From: Pyronema omphalodes
Lineage: Eukaryota > Ascomycota > Pezizomycetes > Pezizales > Pyronemataceae
Length of the DNA stretch: 64,000 nucleotides
NCBI GenBank assembly: GCA_024516155.1
Contig: JAJJXM010000021.1
Location: forward strand, 620,001-684,000
Reading direction: 5' to 3'
Positions 42,480-55,632 of this stretch are shown one piece after another. The translations under genes and the position numbers were made by a program. The notes below the pieces were generated by a model that searched no databases, had not been told where the DNA came from, and worked only from the letters and a program-made list of their open reading frames with translations. Position 1 is the stretch's first letter; each line of letters starts with the position of its first letter.

Positions 42480-44814
42480 ATGGACGTCTCATCACCGCGC
42501 CGGATTCCTCTACGGAACAGCAATAACCCCGCAGCAACAGCTCACCATGAACCTCCGTACCTCCATGGCTCACCAAAACACCTCGAAGGATTCACTCATA
42601 CGCCTACCCCTCCAATTCCCTTACATCAGAGGGCTATGAATGAGTCCTGGGATCCTCAACCAAATGATGATTGGAATACCCCGGCTTCTTCCCCAAGAAA
42701 ACAGAATGCCGCTCGTCTTGCAGAGCTCTTCGACAAGCAGCTACAGCTCAGTCCCAGCACGTCGCCAGCACCACCAGAAGCTGCCACACCCCCGCCTGGA
42801 AAACGAGCCCTCCGAGCAAAGGGTGAAGGTGATTCCAATGCCAACGCCAGTGTTATCCGACTTGACAAAGCTCGGGAAGCCGCTGAAAGGAAGGAGGCGC
42901 GCAATAAGGAAAACTCCAGCGTGACATCTTCGGACCGGGAGGGGCGAAAGAGCACTAGTGCTACAGGATCAAGAACTCATGGAACAGGAGGGAGAAAGAA
43001 ATATAATCCTATGGACGAGTTGACAATGGAGGATCTTGAGAAGCTAGGAAAGCCTCAAGTTAAGAGATTGAAGGATGTCGCGCATTTGTGTAAGACTGTC
43101 GTACCGGCGTACCGTGTTATTGTGGATTCGCAACTGTAACCGTGTTTGCTAATAATTTTGGGTTTCAGATTTTTACGACTACTACTACAACCTCGTTACC
43201 TACGTTCACACCCGTCAGAGTCGAACCGAGCAATGGAAAGCCGCACAACAAGGCAAGCCCTCGGAAGAAGTCGCACAGCAGTGGAAGCGTTTTGCAGGAC
43301 GAGAACGGGTTGCGCTTCGAAAGCGTCGTACACGGTTGCGGAAAGGTGATTTCCAGCTACTTACCCAGGTCGGACAGGGTGGATATGGTCAGGTCTATTT
43401 GGCGGAGCATAAAGATACCAAGGAGGTGTGCGCGCTCAAGGTCATGAGCAAGAAGCTACTGTTCAAGCTTGACGAGATCCGACATGTGTTGACCGAACGT
43501 GACATCTTGACGGCTGCAAAGAGTGATTGGTTGGTAAAGTTGCTTTATGCTTTCCAGGACGATGAAAGTATTTACCTTGCCATGGTAAGTTTCTGTGGGG
43601 GATAAAGTATGAGCTATGGCTAACTCGGCTACAGGAATATGTTCCTGGAGGCGATTTCCGTACCCTCCTAAACAACACCGGTGTTTTACATTTTCCACAC
43701 GCGAGATTCTATATTTCGGAAATGTTCACCTCCGTCAACGCTTTACACGATCTCGGTTATATTCACCGTGATTTAAAGCCCGAGAATTTCCTCATTGACG
43801 GAACTGGCCACATCAAGTTGACAGACTTTGGTCTCAGTGCTGGAAAATTAGCCCCGGAACGTATGGAGAGTATGAAAATGAAACTTGAGCAAGTCAAAGA
43901 CATGAACATTCCCGAGCGATCCACCATGGAGCGTAGAAAGGCATATAGAACCCTACGAGATGCTGACCGTAATTATGTACGTATTCCTGGTGGGGATGGG
44001 GATGATGGCGGTGCGAGTTTAGGGTGGAAGGGACGAAATAAAGTTTGCTAACACGACAGCCAGGCCAAATCTGTCGTAGGATCCCCCGACTACATGGCCC
44101 CTGAAGTCCTCCGAGGCGAACCCTACGACTTTTCCGTGGACTACTGGTCTTTGGGATGCATGCTTTACGAAGCATTAGCCGGGTACCCACCATTCGCCGG
44201 TGCAACAGTTGAAGAGACCTGGCATAACCTTAAGCACTGGAGGAAGGTATTTCACAAGCCCGAATACGAGGATCCGAATTATTATTTGTCAAAGAGGACT
44301 TGGGATTTCATTACTCGGTAAGCGCCAGAGTAGCTCCAAGAATATTCCATGGTAACCATTAGCTAATTCTGGTTCCTTTATCATTATGATAGACTTGTCG
44401 CTGGCCGTAACGCCCGATTCCCAGACTTCAAATCCGTTCAACAACATGTCTATTTTGCAGAAGTTAACTGGGATAATCTTCGCGCTAAAGATCCTCCATT
44501 TGTTCCAGAATTGGACAGTGAAACAGATGCGGGATACTTTGATGATTTTAGCAACGAGGCGGATATGGCGAAATATAAGGAGGTCCATGATAAACAGGCT
44601 GCGTTGGAAAATATGGCCGAGAGAGATGGAAAATTGGATCGTGCAGCCTTCTTGGGGTTTACTTTTAAGTAAGTTGTTTCCTAGTTGGGGGAATTGGGTG
44701 ACATGGGATTGGATGATTAGTTGCTAACGGTTGAACAGACGCAGAAATCCAAAAGACCTCATGGCACTTCGACAGAGTTTAGGAGGGGATGCACAGTTTG
44801 GAACAATTTTTTAA
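42480..44814 (+). CDS. sidB: NDR-family kinase Dbf2/Sid2/SidB
   Basis: Six exons in one frame, 657 residues: 42480-43089, 43169-43584, 43635-43976, 44064-44317, 44393-44668 and 44739-44814. A disordered N-terminus (1-175) is followed by the Mob-binding region ([20 protein letters not shown], then [16 protein letters not shown]). The kinase domain begins near 264: GQGGYGQVY loop, ALKVM lysine, HRDLKPEN (386), DFG (406). An NDR-type insert of about 50 residues precedes GSPDYMAPE (463). The C-terminal hydrophobic motif is [10 protein letters not shown], the phosphorylated Thr site. This is the terminal kinase of the mitotic-exit/septation network, acting with Mob1 at spindle poles and septum. 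All catalytic residues are present. An in-frame ATG-less upstream extension was not used. Confidence 0.93.
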
Positions 44815-45413
44815 GGATGCTTGGGTGCTTATTTCTATGGGCATGGCGTTAGGGAGGTTTTCGGATGGCTTTTTCTTCACACTTTGCAGACTTTCAGCGA
44901 CTTTTAGCGGAGACTTTTAGCGGAGCGAAATGGGCTTAGAGATGATATGATACCTGGTGTACACTTTTAATTAGCCGAGTCTTTTTACTGGCTATTGTTT
45001 TGCTTTGCTTGTTTAACTAAAAAATTAATGAGAGAGAAGAGGTTGCGGCCGTTGTGGGCTATATTTGTTTTTATAGGTGTCTTGGAAGCTGGGGGGTGTT
45101 CTCGGTTGTTTTCCCAGCATCATCGAAAGTTCGAGCACAACCCCTCACGCGTCTAAATCCCCATTAGTACTAGCTCCCTACGGCTAGATTCCGTGACAGG
45201 GAAATTTTAAACTTGAACCCATCCCATCTCCGCCCGTGCCCATACGGAACCAACACCAAGAGCCTCAAACCCGCACCGCACCGCAACGTCAGGAACCGTC
45301 ACGAATCATCAGGAACCGGGAACGAAAAAAGATACCCGCAACTATACCGAAGCCACACCACACGATACAACACAGTCCTGAGGATTTATTAGGAGCTCTA
45401 TTTATACGCACAC
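44815..45413. other. Intergenic between kinase and mrs2
   Basis: 600 bp with no gene seen: the kinase 3' UTR, then the promoter of the co-directional mrs2 gene. A short GACTTTTAGCGGA direct repeat lies near 44900-44930. Confidence 0.45.
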
Positions 45414-47325
45414 ATGCGCACCTGCTTTGCGCCCTCCGTCTGCCGTCTTACTTCCACAAGCTTTTTACATAGCTTCGTTGGTGTCTCTTGTTATAGTAAT
45501 CCGAAGTCTGGGTTTGTTCGTCGGTTACGGACTGCGAGTTGGAAATGTTCCGGCGACGGATTGGGGTTTGGTTATAATGGAAATGGAAATGGAATGGGAC
45601 CGCGGATGACACTTTGGGATGGTAATGGCAATGGGAACCAGCAGCAGAAAAGATGTGTGTCGAATTTAAGTAGTGGGAGCTGGATGCGGAATCTATTGAA
45701 GGGGAAAATAAAGGAAATGCCGGTGAGGGATGAAACTTCGAGTTCTAGATACCTGGATGCTAGTCCGGAGGATGCGATTCTTAGGCATAGCTTGAGACAG
45801 AAAAGTGCCAATGATGATTATTTGAGGTGTACGGAGTTTGATAGGGAAGGTTGGTTTTCTTTTTTAACTACTACCCGCTGCTGTTGAGGCGAAATGGAAT
45901 GGTGGCAGGAAAATGAATAGGGAATGGCTGACTTGGTGCTTAGGAAATGTTACGGTGGTTTCGGGAGAGTTTAAGAAGACGGAGCTTTGTACGAAGGTAT
46001 ATGATGCTCCAGTTCCCAGTTCCCAGCTCCCAGCTCCAATTTGCCCCAACTTCCCCATCGACCTATCGAGCCGCCGATCCGCCGACCCGCCGACGCTGCT
46101 CACCCGGTCCATCACATCCCATTTACGCATCTTCTACTCCGCAGAACTGAAAGCTAACTTAAAATTCAGCATGGACTTCTTCCGCGCGATCTCCGGAAAA
46201 TTTGGGTCCCGTCTACAATCGTCCCGCATATCCTAGTCCGCAAAAACTCAATCCTCGTAAACCTCCTCCATATCCGTGCCTTGATCAAAGCGGACACGGT
46301 TCTATTATTCGATATCTACGGCAGCAATGACAGCTATACACAGAGTGTATTTATGTACGATCTAGAGGGGAAATTACGACAAGGCAGTAAAGCGATGGGA
46401 GGGTTACCATACGAAATGCGAGCTCTTGAAGCGATATTAATTTCCGTTACCGCTGCATTAGAAGCGGAAATGAGAGTGTTGCAAGATTTGGTGGTGAATC
46501 TTTTAACACAATTGGAAGAGGATATTGATAGGGATCAGTTGAGACAGCTTTTGATTTATTCGAAAAAGTTATCAACGTTTGAACAGAAGGCTAAATTGAT
46601 CCGGAATGCGATTGAGGAAATCTTGGAAGCTGATGATGATTTGGCCGATATGTACTTGACGGAAAAGTTACAGGGTGTGGTAAGACCGATGGAGGAACAT
46701 ACTGAGGTTGAAATGTTACTGGAATCTTATCATAAGATTTGTGATGAGATTGTACAGATCTCTAGTAACTTGGTTAGCAGTATCAGGAATACTGAGGATA
46801 TGTAAGTCTTCACATTTTCTCCATAATATCTCAACCCCAAATTTCCAACTCAAAACCAAAATGAAATCAAACTAACCAACCCCCTTCCACAGTGTCAACA
46901 TCATCCTCGACGCCAACCGCAACTCCCTAATGCTCCTAGACCTAAAATTCTCCATCGGAACCCTCGGTATCGGCTCCGGCACCTTCATCGCCGGCCTCTA
47001 CGGCATGAACCTCAAGAACTTCGTCGAAGAATCCGACGTAGCATTTATCGGAGTGTCCGCCTGGGCATTTATTTTCTCCGCCATAATCTGTGCATATGGT
47101 CTTCACAAGCTCCGAAGAACTCAACGCCTATCAATGTGGGGAGAAAGTGGCTCCGATGGTAAGAAGGGTTGGTTATCACTCGGTGGTGGTGGTGCCGCTG
47201 CAAAGGGGAAGGCGAAACCTAAGTTGCCCGCCGGCCTGGAGGCTCAGCAGGGATCGTGGCCCCAGGGTTTGCCGATACAGGGGGATGGCGGGTTGGTGGT
47301 GGTTAAGAAGTCGCCTTTGCCTTAG
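45414..47325 (+). CDS. mrs2: Mitochondrial magnesium channel Mrs2
   Basis: Four exons in frame, 517 residues: 45414-45849, 45944-45996, 46170-46801 and 46893-47325. Member of the CorA/Mrs2/Alr1 family, which forms the pentameric Mg2+ channel of the inner mitochondrial membrane. The N-terminus has a basic presequence (about residues 1-45, Arg/Lys with no acids). The soluble domain carries LLPRDLRKI, ILVRKNSILVNLLHIRALI and the long helix GGLPYEMRALEAILIS. Two membrane helices follow near 393-413 and 426-450, with the signature YGMN at the first helix end (Gly411-Met-Asn). A Gly/Lys-rich tail ends the protein. Intron 1 has a weak GTTGGT donor, but its removal gives the expected EGNVTVVSGEF continuity. 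Confidence 0.92.
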
Positions 47326-48084
47326 AGATGGTAGGGAGTAGGGGGGTGGGGGGGGGGTGCTCCGGGATAAGGAGGAGGAGGCGGTGGAGGAGGCGGAGGA
47401 GGAGGATAGATAAGCAGGAGCATTTCGGTAGCGAGGGCAAAGAGAAGGAAGAAAAGACAATCTCAAAGTAATGCCGCTCGCTCGTCGGGGAAAAAAAAAA
47501 ACTTGGCATCTTATATACTCCTCTCGTTACTTGGTGTTTTTTTTTTTTTTTAGAGTATACTACATAAAATTGTCTGGGGGTTTTGTTTTTCTTTCCTTTG
47601 CTTTGCTTTGGGTTGTTTTCTTTTTGTTTTTTGTTGTTATTTTCTTTTTTCTTATTTTTTCTTGGTTGGGATATTACAGTGTATTTATATTAGTTGGCGT
47701 ATAAGGTGTCTGTGAATACTTAGATGAGGAAAAATTTTGAGCGTGTTGGTTTTTTTTTTTCTTTTTCTTTTTCGTTTTTATATTTTGTTTTGTGAGGTAT
47801 TTAGAAGTGGTGTTTTTTGTGGGGGGGGGGGGGGGGGGCGGGAAAAATAAAAAGGAAAAGAGAGAGGGGTATATTTCGTCATAAGGGTGTTGTATTTCAT
47901 TTATTGTCATTGCTCGTTTATAAAAGTATATTCTTTCGCAGGACTAAGTTAGGATTACAAATTACAAATCTCCCACCTTCTTCTTCTTCTTCACATTTGG
48001 ATATCCTTATCATCATCTTTACATGAAATTTTTACTTCCCATCCTCATATCCATATAACAATCCCTATGACCCCCATCCCCGAT
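47326..48084. other. Convergent intergenic, T-rich
   Basis: Lies between the 3' ends of mrs2 and the dehydrogenase gene. It contains GGA repeats (47369-47405), T runs and a G run at 47821-47838. No gene seen. Confidence 0.5.
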
Positions 48085-48873
48085 TTACCACTCAATAACC
48101 TCGCCCTTCCAATCCCAACACCGTCCCCTCTGTTCCTTCCTCAAACCCATCACAACATCCAAACATTTCTCAGCGGCGACATCCGCCTCCATAATCCCCG
48201 GGGCATCCCAAAACTCCCTCGAAAGCGCCGTTTTCACAGTCCCCGGATGATAAGCAATAGCCATCCCCATTTTATGTTGTTCCAACCACATATCGAAAGA
48301 CTTTGTAACAGCATTTACCCCTGCCTTAGACGCTCTATAAGAATACCAACCCCCCTTTTTATTATCCGAAATGCTCCCTACACGAGCAGAAAAATTCACC
48401 CACACCGGAATCTTTGATTCTCCTCCTTTCGAATCCTGCAAAAATCCCCCCTCTTTACTTGCCTCCAAAGGCTTCGGTAGAAACCCATGAAAATGCTTCA
48501 TCACCATCATAGTCCCCAGTAAATTCACCTCCAACGTCTTCCTTGCCGCCTCGAAATCAATCTGATCAGGTCCTCGTTCAGGATATAGGATACCCGCCGT
48601 GGAAAATATGTACTGAGCATGTTTTCCTGGGAACAGTTCCCGGATTTTGGTGGCTGCTGAGGAAAGGCTGGGTTCGTCGAGGACATCCCCGTGGAGAACT
48701 GTTACGCGACTGGCATCGATGGAGGCGTCTTGCGGGGACAGAATTGCGGCTTTGGTCGCGGATCGGTCCCGGCGGCATAATGCGATTAGCGGGAGCGTCG
48801 TGCGTTTTAAAAGCGCCCGGGAGAGCATTAGGCCTTGGCCTCGGGAGGAGGAGAGGACGAGGTTGAAGGGCAT
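48085..48873 (-). CDS. Short-chain dehydrogenase/reductase
   Basis: A single exon of 262 residues with a classical SDR size and Rossmann layout. The nucleotide-binding loop is atypical (LVLSSSRGQGLMLSRAL, where TGxxxGxG is expected). HGDVLD follows the second strand, then FSTAGIL, EVNLLGTM, the catalytic Ser in VNFSARVGSI, and Tyr-x3-Lys in YSYRASKAGV. YHPGTVKT follows the active site. Such enzymes oxidise or reduce alcohols and ketones with NAD(P); the Csg/C-factor-like subgroup is the nearest by feel. Substrate cannot be told. Convergent with mrs2. The ATG at 48873 is the first in frame. Confidence 0.88.
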   Translation of the reverse strand: MPFNLVLSSSRGQGLMLSRALLKRTTLPLIALCRRDRSATKAAILSPQDASIDASRVTVLHGDVLDEPSLSSAATKIRELFPGKHAQYIFSTAGILYPERGPDQIDFEAARKTLEVNLLGTMMVMKHFHGFLPKPLEASKEGGFLQDSKGGESKIPVWVNFSARVGSISDNKKGGWYSYRASKAGVNAVTKSFDMWLEQHKMGMAIAYHPGTVKTALSREFWDAPGIMEADVAAEKCLDVVMGLRKEQRGRCWDWKGEVIEW

Positions 48874-50010
48874 TGCTGGCGGTTGGGGGCGGACGAGGGC
48901 TGGCTGGCTGGCTGGCTGGGATATCGATATCGATATTGTGGGTGTTTTTTTTGGAATAATAGGATGGAGCGAAGTGGATGGTGGTTATTGATGGTGGATA
49001 TTTTTTTATCGAGAATATGATCTTCTATAGATAAATAATGGAAATGGAAGAGGAGGGTTTGATAAGGTATGATGAGGAGGTCGGCGTCCTGGTCCTGGTC
49101 CTGGTCCTGGTCCCACCATCGTGCTGGCTTGTTTGGTGTACAGATGATGTATGATCGATATACGTTCGCCGGTCAACGGGGAGCGGAGGTGGTTGATGTA
49201 CATAGGTGTGCTATGTTATGTGCTACATGATATATATACCCGTCTGCCGCTGGATGGGAAATCTTGGAAATATTTGGTTTCTTCCCTCTTTCCTCTCTTT
49301 ATCTCCCGGACGCGCGCTTGCTGTAACTGCTGAAGGTTGCGTGGAGATGTTTACAGAGATAGATGGCAAAGATTATTGAGTACTGAGGGCTAATGACTAA
49401 GGACTAAATGAAATAGAGATTGCAAGGGCCGGGGTGAAATCAGAAATCAGGGCTTACACCTAACTAACGCGATGAATTAGGGCTGGAAGGTTGGAGGGCT
49501 GAAGGGCTGGTTCATATCATATCATATCATATCATAGCTGGATTCTGCGCTTCTTTTTTGTCTGCGCGCTTGCGATCGGCTTCGGAACTAAAGCGGGCCG
49601 AAGGATTTGCGAGAACCGAGTTTGGCATATGGGATATATATATGTTGTCTTTGTTTGTATTTTTTATTCTTTTCTACAGCTACAGCTTACAGGCACCGTA
49701 TCGTATTTGAAGAGTAAAAAAGTTCTATGTACAAGCGTAGGTTGTTATTTATGCGTGGTCTGTAGGAGAATCATGTTGCGATGTACATAATGTATCCATC
49801 TGGGAATAAAGGATCTCAGATAGGCATCAACCCAACCACAGTTTTCCATCGATTTTTATCAAGTCGGAATTTATCTACAGCTCCATATGTATAAGCGCTA
49901 TCATACATAGCACCATAGCGCCCACAACAATGTTCTAAACTTCCGGATATCCCGAGAAGCTTAGAAGCTTAGATGGCTACTATAGAACGGATACCAGTGC
50001 CGGAATGGTC

Positions 50011-50042
<32 letters not shown>

Positions 50043-51119
50043 GGCTTCTTTCTTTGTCTAAACCCACGTTCCTTTGATGTATGTACTCGGTCGGCAGAAC
50101 ATACATACACTTTATCCTGTCTTCCGGTGCCGGTGAAGACACGAAGGTCTAAGGTATGGATATAGACACATAGACAAACGAGTCTTTTTCCGGTCAGTAT
50201 CAATAATTGTATGGCGCCTCCTATACCATTAGTATATGGCAATAGTAAAACCATAAATTTGGAGATTTTTTCGAGAAAAGGTAAAGGAATAAGAGCCCTA
50301 TGATAGTTAATCCAATGCATAATTAACACAGGATTTTTGGTGCTTCATGGAAGGAAGTCAAGTTCAACGCAGTCATGATATGACCCTGAATGGCTTGTGC
50401 GTTTAGATAAGATAAGATATGGTTATCAAAATTGTGATTGGAGTGTGGAGAAACAAGTTTGTTTCATTACCTTATCTTAGCCTTTGTCAGCCTCCTCTGG
50501 GTTGAAGCAGGCACCTCTTCGGATCATCAGCCTTCTCGGGCTCTCCGGGCCCTCCGGTCCCGCCAAGCCTTGCATATCTAGAGTGCGACGTCATGAAGGA
50601 GGCTGTGGTGAATTCAGTCACGTGAATCCAAGCCCATCGTCGTCAGCTCTTCAAAATAGCAACACTCAACACTTGAGCTTGCCACATCTGACAGGTAGTT
50701 TTTGGATGTGGAGGACTTTGATACGATTAGAAAAATAATGTAAACTGGATTCAAAAAAATAATGTTTTTCTTTCAATAGAATTTCGAGCAATCGTGCTCT
50801 TTAGTTTTCAAAATCACAGCGACCCTGCGACAAATTCCAAACACCTGCCCTGGTCTCAAGGCTGCTTAGAGTACCTCATAAGCGAACGGCCCACACCCCA
50901 TCGCACCACCCATCCACAGCCGCTAACCCCCCCCCCCCCCCCTCCCACCCTCCCGACCTTCCATTGCTTAAGACCTACTAAGCCCTCTCGCCCTCTCAAC
51001 CCATCAACACCCGCAACTGTTACGAATCCACGAACATCTAACGACACCACAACTCCCAACCCAAACCACTACAACAGACAAACGACAGCGCGTCATCACA
51101 TAACACAACTACATCAACG
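48874..51119. other. Intergenic, 2.2 kb
   Basis: No gene supported. Small tandem runs are present (GGCTG near 48897-48919, GGTCCT near 49090-49113, ATCAT near 49512-49537). Homopolymer C runs lie at 50013-50041 and 50928-50942. The end is the CT/CA-rich 5' region of the R-SNARE gene, with ACAACTACATCAACG just before its ATG. Confidence 0.5.
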
Positions 51120-52639
51120 ATGGCCGACACACCTTACGACCCTTATATTCCTGCCAACCAGGCTGGTGGTCAGGGCCAGCAGGGCTCAGGGAACCCCAGG
51201 ACCGCGGCTATTCAACAGGTTTGTTACTCTTTCTTTGTCTTTTGAGTGAGGAAGTCATGTAGTGGATGCGACCGTGGCATGTGGTTGCGAGCACCGACAG
51301 CATCGCGAGCAGAACGAGAGAAGCAGAGCACGCAGCAGAGCATACAGCGAGGAATCTACGAGCGGAAGCAGCGAGCAAGGTTCACGGAGCATAGAAGGTT
51401 CGAGACAAAGAAGTACCGAACGGACTTTACATCGCGAGGAAGCCACGGAGTATAACGACGACGACGACAACCAGCACCACAGCCGCTGGTGTCACCACCT
51501 TCGGGCTTCGGATATCAGCGAACGCTTGGAACGAGATGCAAATGCGATGTACCGATCGTCGTCAGCAGATGAAAAAAAAAAATCAGCCATTCTATACGGA
51601 GCTTCCTCCGACGTGGCGGTGCGACAAAGACAAAGAAAGAAAATCACACGCAATCTACAAAGGTGGCTGGGAAACGTTGAGACGTGGAAGCTACGGAGAC
51701 CGCTATGCTATGCTGGGATGGGAAAGCTGGGCTCCCAGGGCTCCCCCCCAGACCAACGCCGCGACGCCAGTTTCCGGGATGAGCAAACCTCAAGCCAGAT
51801 GAGCACGTTTCACGTTCCGCACGTTCCGCACGCACAGGCAACATACACGCTTTTCTTTATGGTGTCTTTTTGCTACGCTAGGCTATTTTACACTGTTTGC
51901 TCGACATTATCGCGTTAAACGCCCGGATGCTCCGCTTGCCGTTATCGCTTTAAACGCTCAACTATTCTGCTCTTTATGCTCTATGCTGTCTATGCTGTCT
52001 ATGCTCACCTCGCCCAACTTTGCTACGCTTCGTCGCGCCGCGCACCGGAAATGCGTGAAATGAATAAAAACAAGCGTTTGCTAATACAATCGCTTTAATA
52101 GCAAATCGATGACACTGTCGGTATCATGCGCGAGAACATCAATAAGGTCGCCGACCGTGGAGCACGTTTGGACTCTCTTCAGGACAAGACTGGTTTGTCC
52201 CCCGCATTACCTTCTCTCGCCACATCCATCTTTTTGAGCTACCTCTAGCTATGTCTAGCTGCACCGGATGAGAATTGCTTGTCCAAGCGCTGATTCAAGT
52301 GCTGTTTTGCATGAATGAAATGCTGATTTGATGGATGAATAGACAACTTGGCTGTTTCCGCCCAAGGATTCCGCCGTGGTGCAAACCGTGTCCGCAAGGA
52401 AATGTGGTGGAAGGACATGAAGATGCGTATTTGGATAGTTGTTGGAATCATCATCCTTTTGGCTCTCATCATCGTACCGGTTGTGGTCACGTAAGTCTCT
52501 TCCTCTTCCTATCCATTCCGGCCGTAATCAGCATCATAAAAGCTTCCCGGCTTTGTAGCGCTGCTTCGGCCGAAATCAAAGCAACACACTTTGATAAATG
52601 AAACAAAATCTGACTAAACTTGTAAACAGTCAAAAATAG
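51120..52639 (+). CDS. snc1: Synaptobrevin-like R-SNARE (Snc1/SynA)
   Basis: Four exons: 51120-51218, 52102-52192, 52343-52490 and 52630-52639, giving 115 residues, the usual length of Snc1-type v-SNAREs. A Gly/Gln-rich N-terminal tail of 33 residues fills exon 1. The SNARE helix follows ([20 protein letters not shown], continuing through [18 protein letters not shown]), with the zero-layer Arg inside it. Then come the juxtamembrane basic/Trp segment ([14 protein letters not shown]) and a C-terminal anchor ([19 protein letters not shown]). It drives fusion of secretory and endosomal vesicles with the plasma membrane. Intron 1 is 883 bp, far longer than every other intron here. The last exon adds only three codons after the splice and is the least certain part. 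Confidence 0.93.
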
Positions 52640-53673
52640 GATTCGGCGCCCGCTAAGGAAACTAGTGGGCAACCTGATAATCAACCAACCATTGCCTAAA
52701 CCTGATGTCCCTCCATGGTCCTCCTTCGTTTTCAACCGACGAAGAAAAGAAATGTTACGAACTCACAACCAACACGATAAACGACAACCTTATCATGACG
52801 ACTATCATGCCATCATAGTATTGTGTTTTTTTCTTTCTTGTTTTTTTGGTGTAAAAGGGGGGTCGCTTTTCATGCTTTACTAGATGATTACTGGGTTTTT
52901 GCTGTGGTAGTAACTGGCGCCTACTAGTTACTTGGTTAGTGATTACTGGGCAGCTCCCCAGGTATTACTGGTATGACGGAAAGGTGGAACTCTTATGATG
53001 GATGCGGTGTTTTTTTTCTTTGTCTCTTTCTGTTTTTTTCCTTTGTTTCCTGCGTGTCACCCGTACGTTGTTTTCAAATTGCTTTGGGATTTTAACCACC
53101 TAGCTAAACTTGCGGCGCTTCTTTCTTTTTTTCTTTTTTTGCTCCGTTTCGAGTAAGGTTTTTGAACTATGGATCTGATAAGGATTAGGACCAAAATCAT
53201 GAAGGTCTGAAAAATTATTTTTCTTTTGACAAAGAAGATTTATAGGCAAGGATCATACGAGAGATGATGGTTATGTGTGTGTGTGTTTTTTTTTTCTTTC
53301 TTTCTTTCTTTTTTTTTTTTTTGATTGGGATGGTTAATGATATGAATGTACACTTTATGTTTGAGTTTCTTTTTTCTTTAATGGTGAAAAAGAGTAGAAG
53401 AGTGACGGAAATGACTTGCTGAAATTGATAAACTGATGGCTGGATGATATCGATAAACTGATGACTGGCTGGCTGGCTGCGAAGCATGATGCATGATGCA
53501 TGAAGTATTTTCCTATATCCTTATGCGTATAATACATACATACATACATAAACCCTTCCACCCCCCCGGAACTTCATACCCCACATATCCCCACCACTTG
53601 AACTAGCCATTATATATATGTAGATCCACATTTTCGCCTGAATCATCCGTACCTGCATATCAACCCTCGGTAT

Positions 53674-53784
53674 GCTTGATGGTTGATGGTTGATGGTTGA
53701 TGGTTGATGGTTGATGGTTGATGGTTGATGGTTGATGGTTGTTGGTTGATGGTTGATGGTTGATGGTTGATGCTTGATGGTTGA
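53674..53784. repeat. Heptamer array TTGATGG
   Basis: About 15 units of TTGATGG with a few single-base variants (one GTTG interruption and a TGCTTGATGG near the end). Confidence 0.92.
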
Positions 53785-54513
53785 CTTATCATTTAACAAC
53801 CCTACATACATAGCATAGTGCCTAACTCATACCCCCCGGGCTAACCGATTACGTTTAAGAATTTCATATAAGAGATATGTATTATGTACAGATGTGATTA
53901 ATCATCGACTGGTTTCGAGTGAAATCTGTTATCTGGAGTTGTGTTTGTGTTGTGTTTTGTGTTTGTGGTGTGTTTTGTGTTGTGTTTGTGGTGTGTTTGT
54001 GTTTTGTGTTTTGTGTTTGTGGTGTGTTGATACTAGTCTTGCGCTTGTGCATTTGTGGGTTGGAGTTGGAGTTGGAGTTACAGTACTGGGTTTTTGGGTT
54101 GGAGTGGAGTTACAGTACTGGGTTTTGGGGGGGTTTCGTGCTGCAGGGGATAACTAATGGATATTCATGTAATTTCGTTACGATATACAATGCTATGGAA
54201 GTTGTAACTCTGATTTGTGATTTGTGATTCATACATAAAGTTGGTTTATTCCTGATTCCTGATTTATGGTTTGTGGTTTGTGGTTTATGGTTTGTAAGGT
54301 TTTGGAATTGGAATTAAAAGCTTTCGTATCGACAGAGAGTTTTAAGTTTCAAACCCCTTCTAGTAGTTCGAGAATCGAGATACTGTCTCTGGCTATGATG
54401 GTAATCGGAGATGATATGTAGATACGAATTATATGTACGCTATTTTACATTGGCGGGGGGGGGGGGGGGGGTCCCGGTCCTAGACTTTTGGAAATTATAC
54501 CGCTACATATTAA

Positions 54514-54630
54514 CTACATTTGCTACATTTGCTACATTTGCTACATTTGCTACATTTGCTACATTTGCTACATTTGCTACATTTGCTACATTTGCTACAT
54601 TTGCTACATTTGCTACATTTGCTATATTTG
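54514..54630. repeat. Nonamer array CTACATTTG x13
   Basis: Thirteen units of CTACATTTG; the last is CTATATTTG. The 9-bp period keeps one frame open in both directions, which explains the long Leu/His and Lys/Cys frames. Confidence 0.95.
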
Positions 54631-55632
54631 CTAGGTACCAAATTTGAGGTGTTCTTAAAGTACGCATATGTAGGCTGTAGCTTCATCCTGGTTACTGGTA
54701 CATCAACATCAACATCCCTATAGAACATCAATCTCAATTCTCGATTCTCAATTCTCCATTTATCCCGTATTCAACGTTACTGAATATTGGAACTCCCCAG
54801 CCAGCCAGACGAGATAAGTAAGGAATGCTGAAATTTTATGAAATTCTGAATAGGTACTGTACTGTATGGTAATATCGCAATTAGTAAATTAAACATCTAT
54901 ATGCAACCCCGCCTACTGCATCCGCTGTAGATGTAACATCACAATCGAAGTTAAATCCGAGGCTATCTCTATTTCTACTTCCCTGGACAAGATATTTCGG
55001 GTCTCTAGATGTATATATAATGTATTGAGGATTCTTTTGCTGTGCGTCAAGAAGCCTGAAGGGATATACGGGAATTTTGAATAGCTGATTCAGAGTAATA
55101 TTATCTGGAAATATCTACTATACAGGATCCGTACAAGATTTACGCTGTCTTAGTGTTATTATAGCAGGACTTGATGGTTTTTTTTTTTGGCGCGGTTGCT
55201 TGTGGAATTTGGGAAGTATATGGAGAAAAGGATTGGAACGTGGAGCATTAGATGAAGTGACTTTAGATGCGGGAACTTGTTATGGAATAATGTCTTGAGG
55301 GTCATTTGGCTATTAATTTGGATTCATACAGGATTTTGGTAAGAGACATATGGAAACTTTACATAGGTACATAAGTAGTTTCGACGGATGCAGACGTATT
55401 AATAGGTCATTATATTCTGTTGGTACATAATAAAATAAAGGCTTGAGTTGGGTGTTACCATATGCATCCCGACGTCGGGGGTCTCCTTGATAAGTTCGCC
55501 ATTACATAATTATGGACCCCCTCTCCTATTATTCCCCACAAAATCTCCCCACTATTCCATTACACGTCTCTCAGTCTCCGCTCCACATTACTTCCCTAAA
55601 CATCTTCCCACCCTTTAATTAAACGTCCCTGT

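Larger units (their letters stand above)
52640..55632. other. Intergenic, 3 kb, microsatellite-rich
   Basis: Lies between the 3' ends of the R-SNARE and zinc-finger genes (convergent). No gene seen. It contains T/C runs (53287-53321), GT-rich minisatellite text at 53940-54030, a repeated GGAGTTACAGTACTGGGTTT at about 54072 and 54105, a G run at 54454-54471, and the heptamer and nonamer arrays listed separately. Confidence 0.55.

Noticed and set aside
51262..51918. 218-codon frame inside R-SNARE intron 1
   Set aside because: It lies wholly in an intron of a well-supported gene, is low complexity, and has no domain. Kept only as a note on the long intron.
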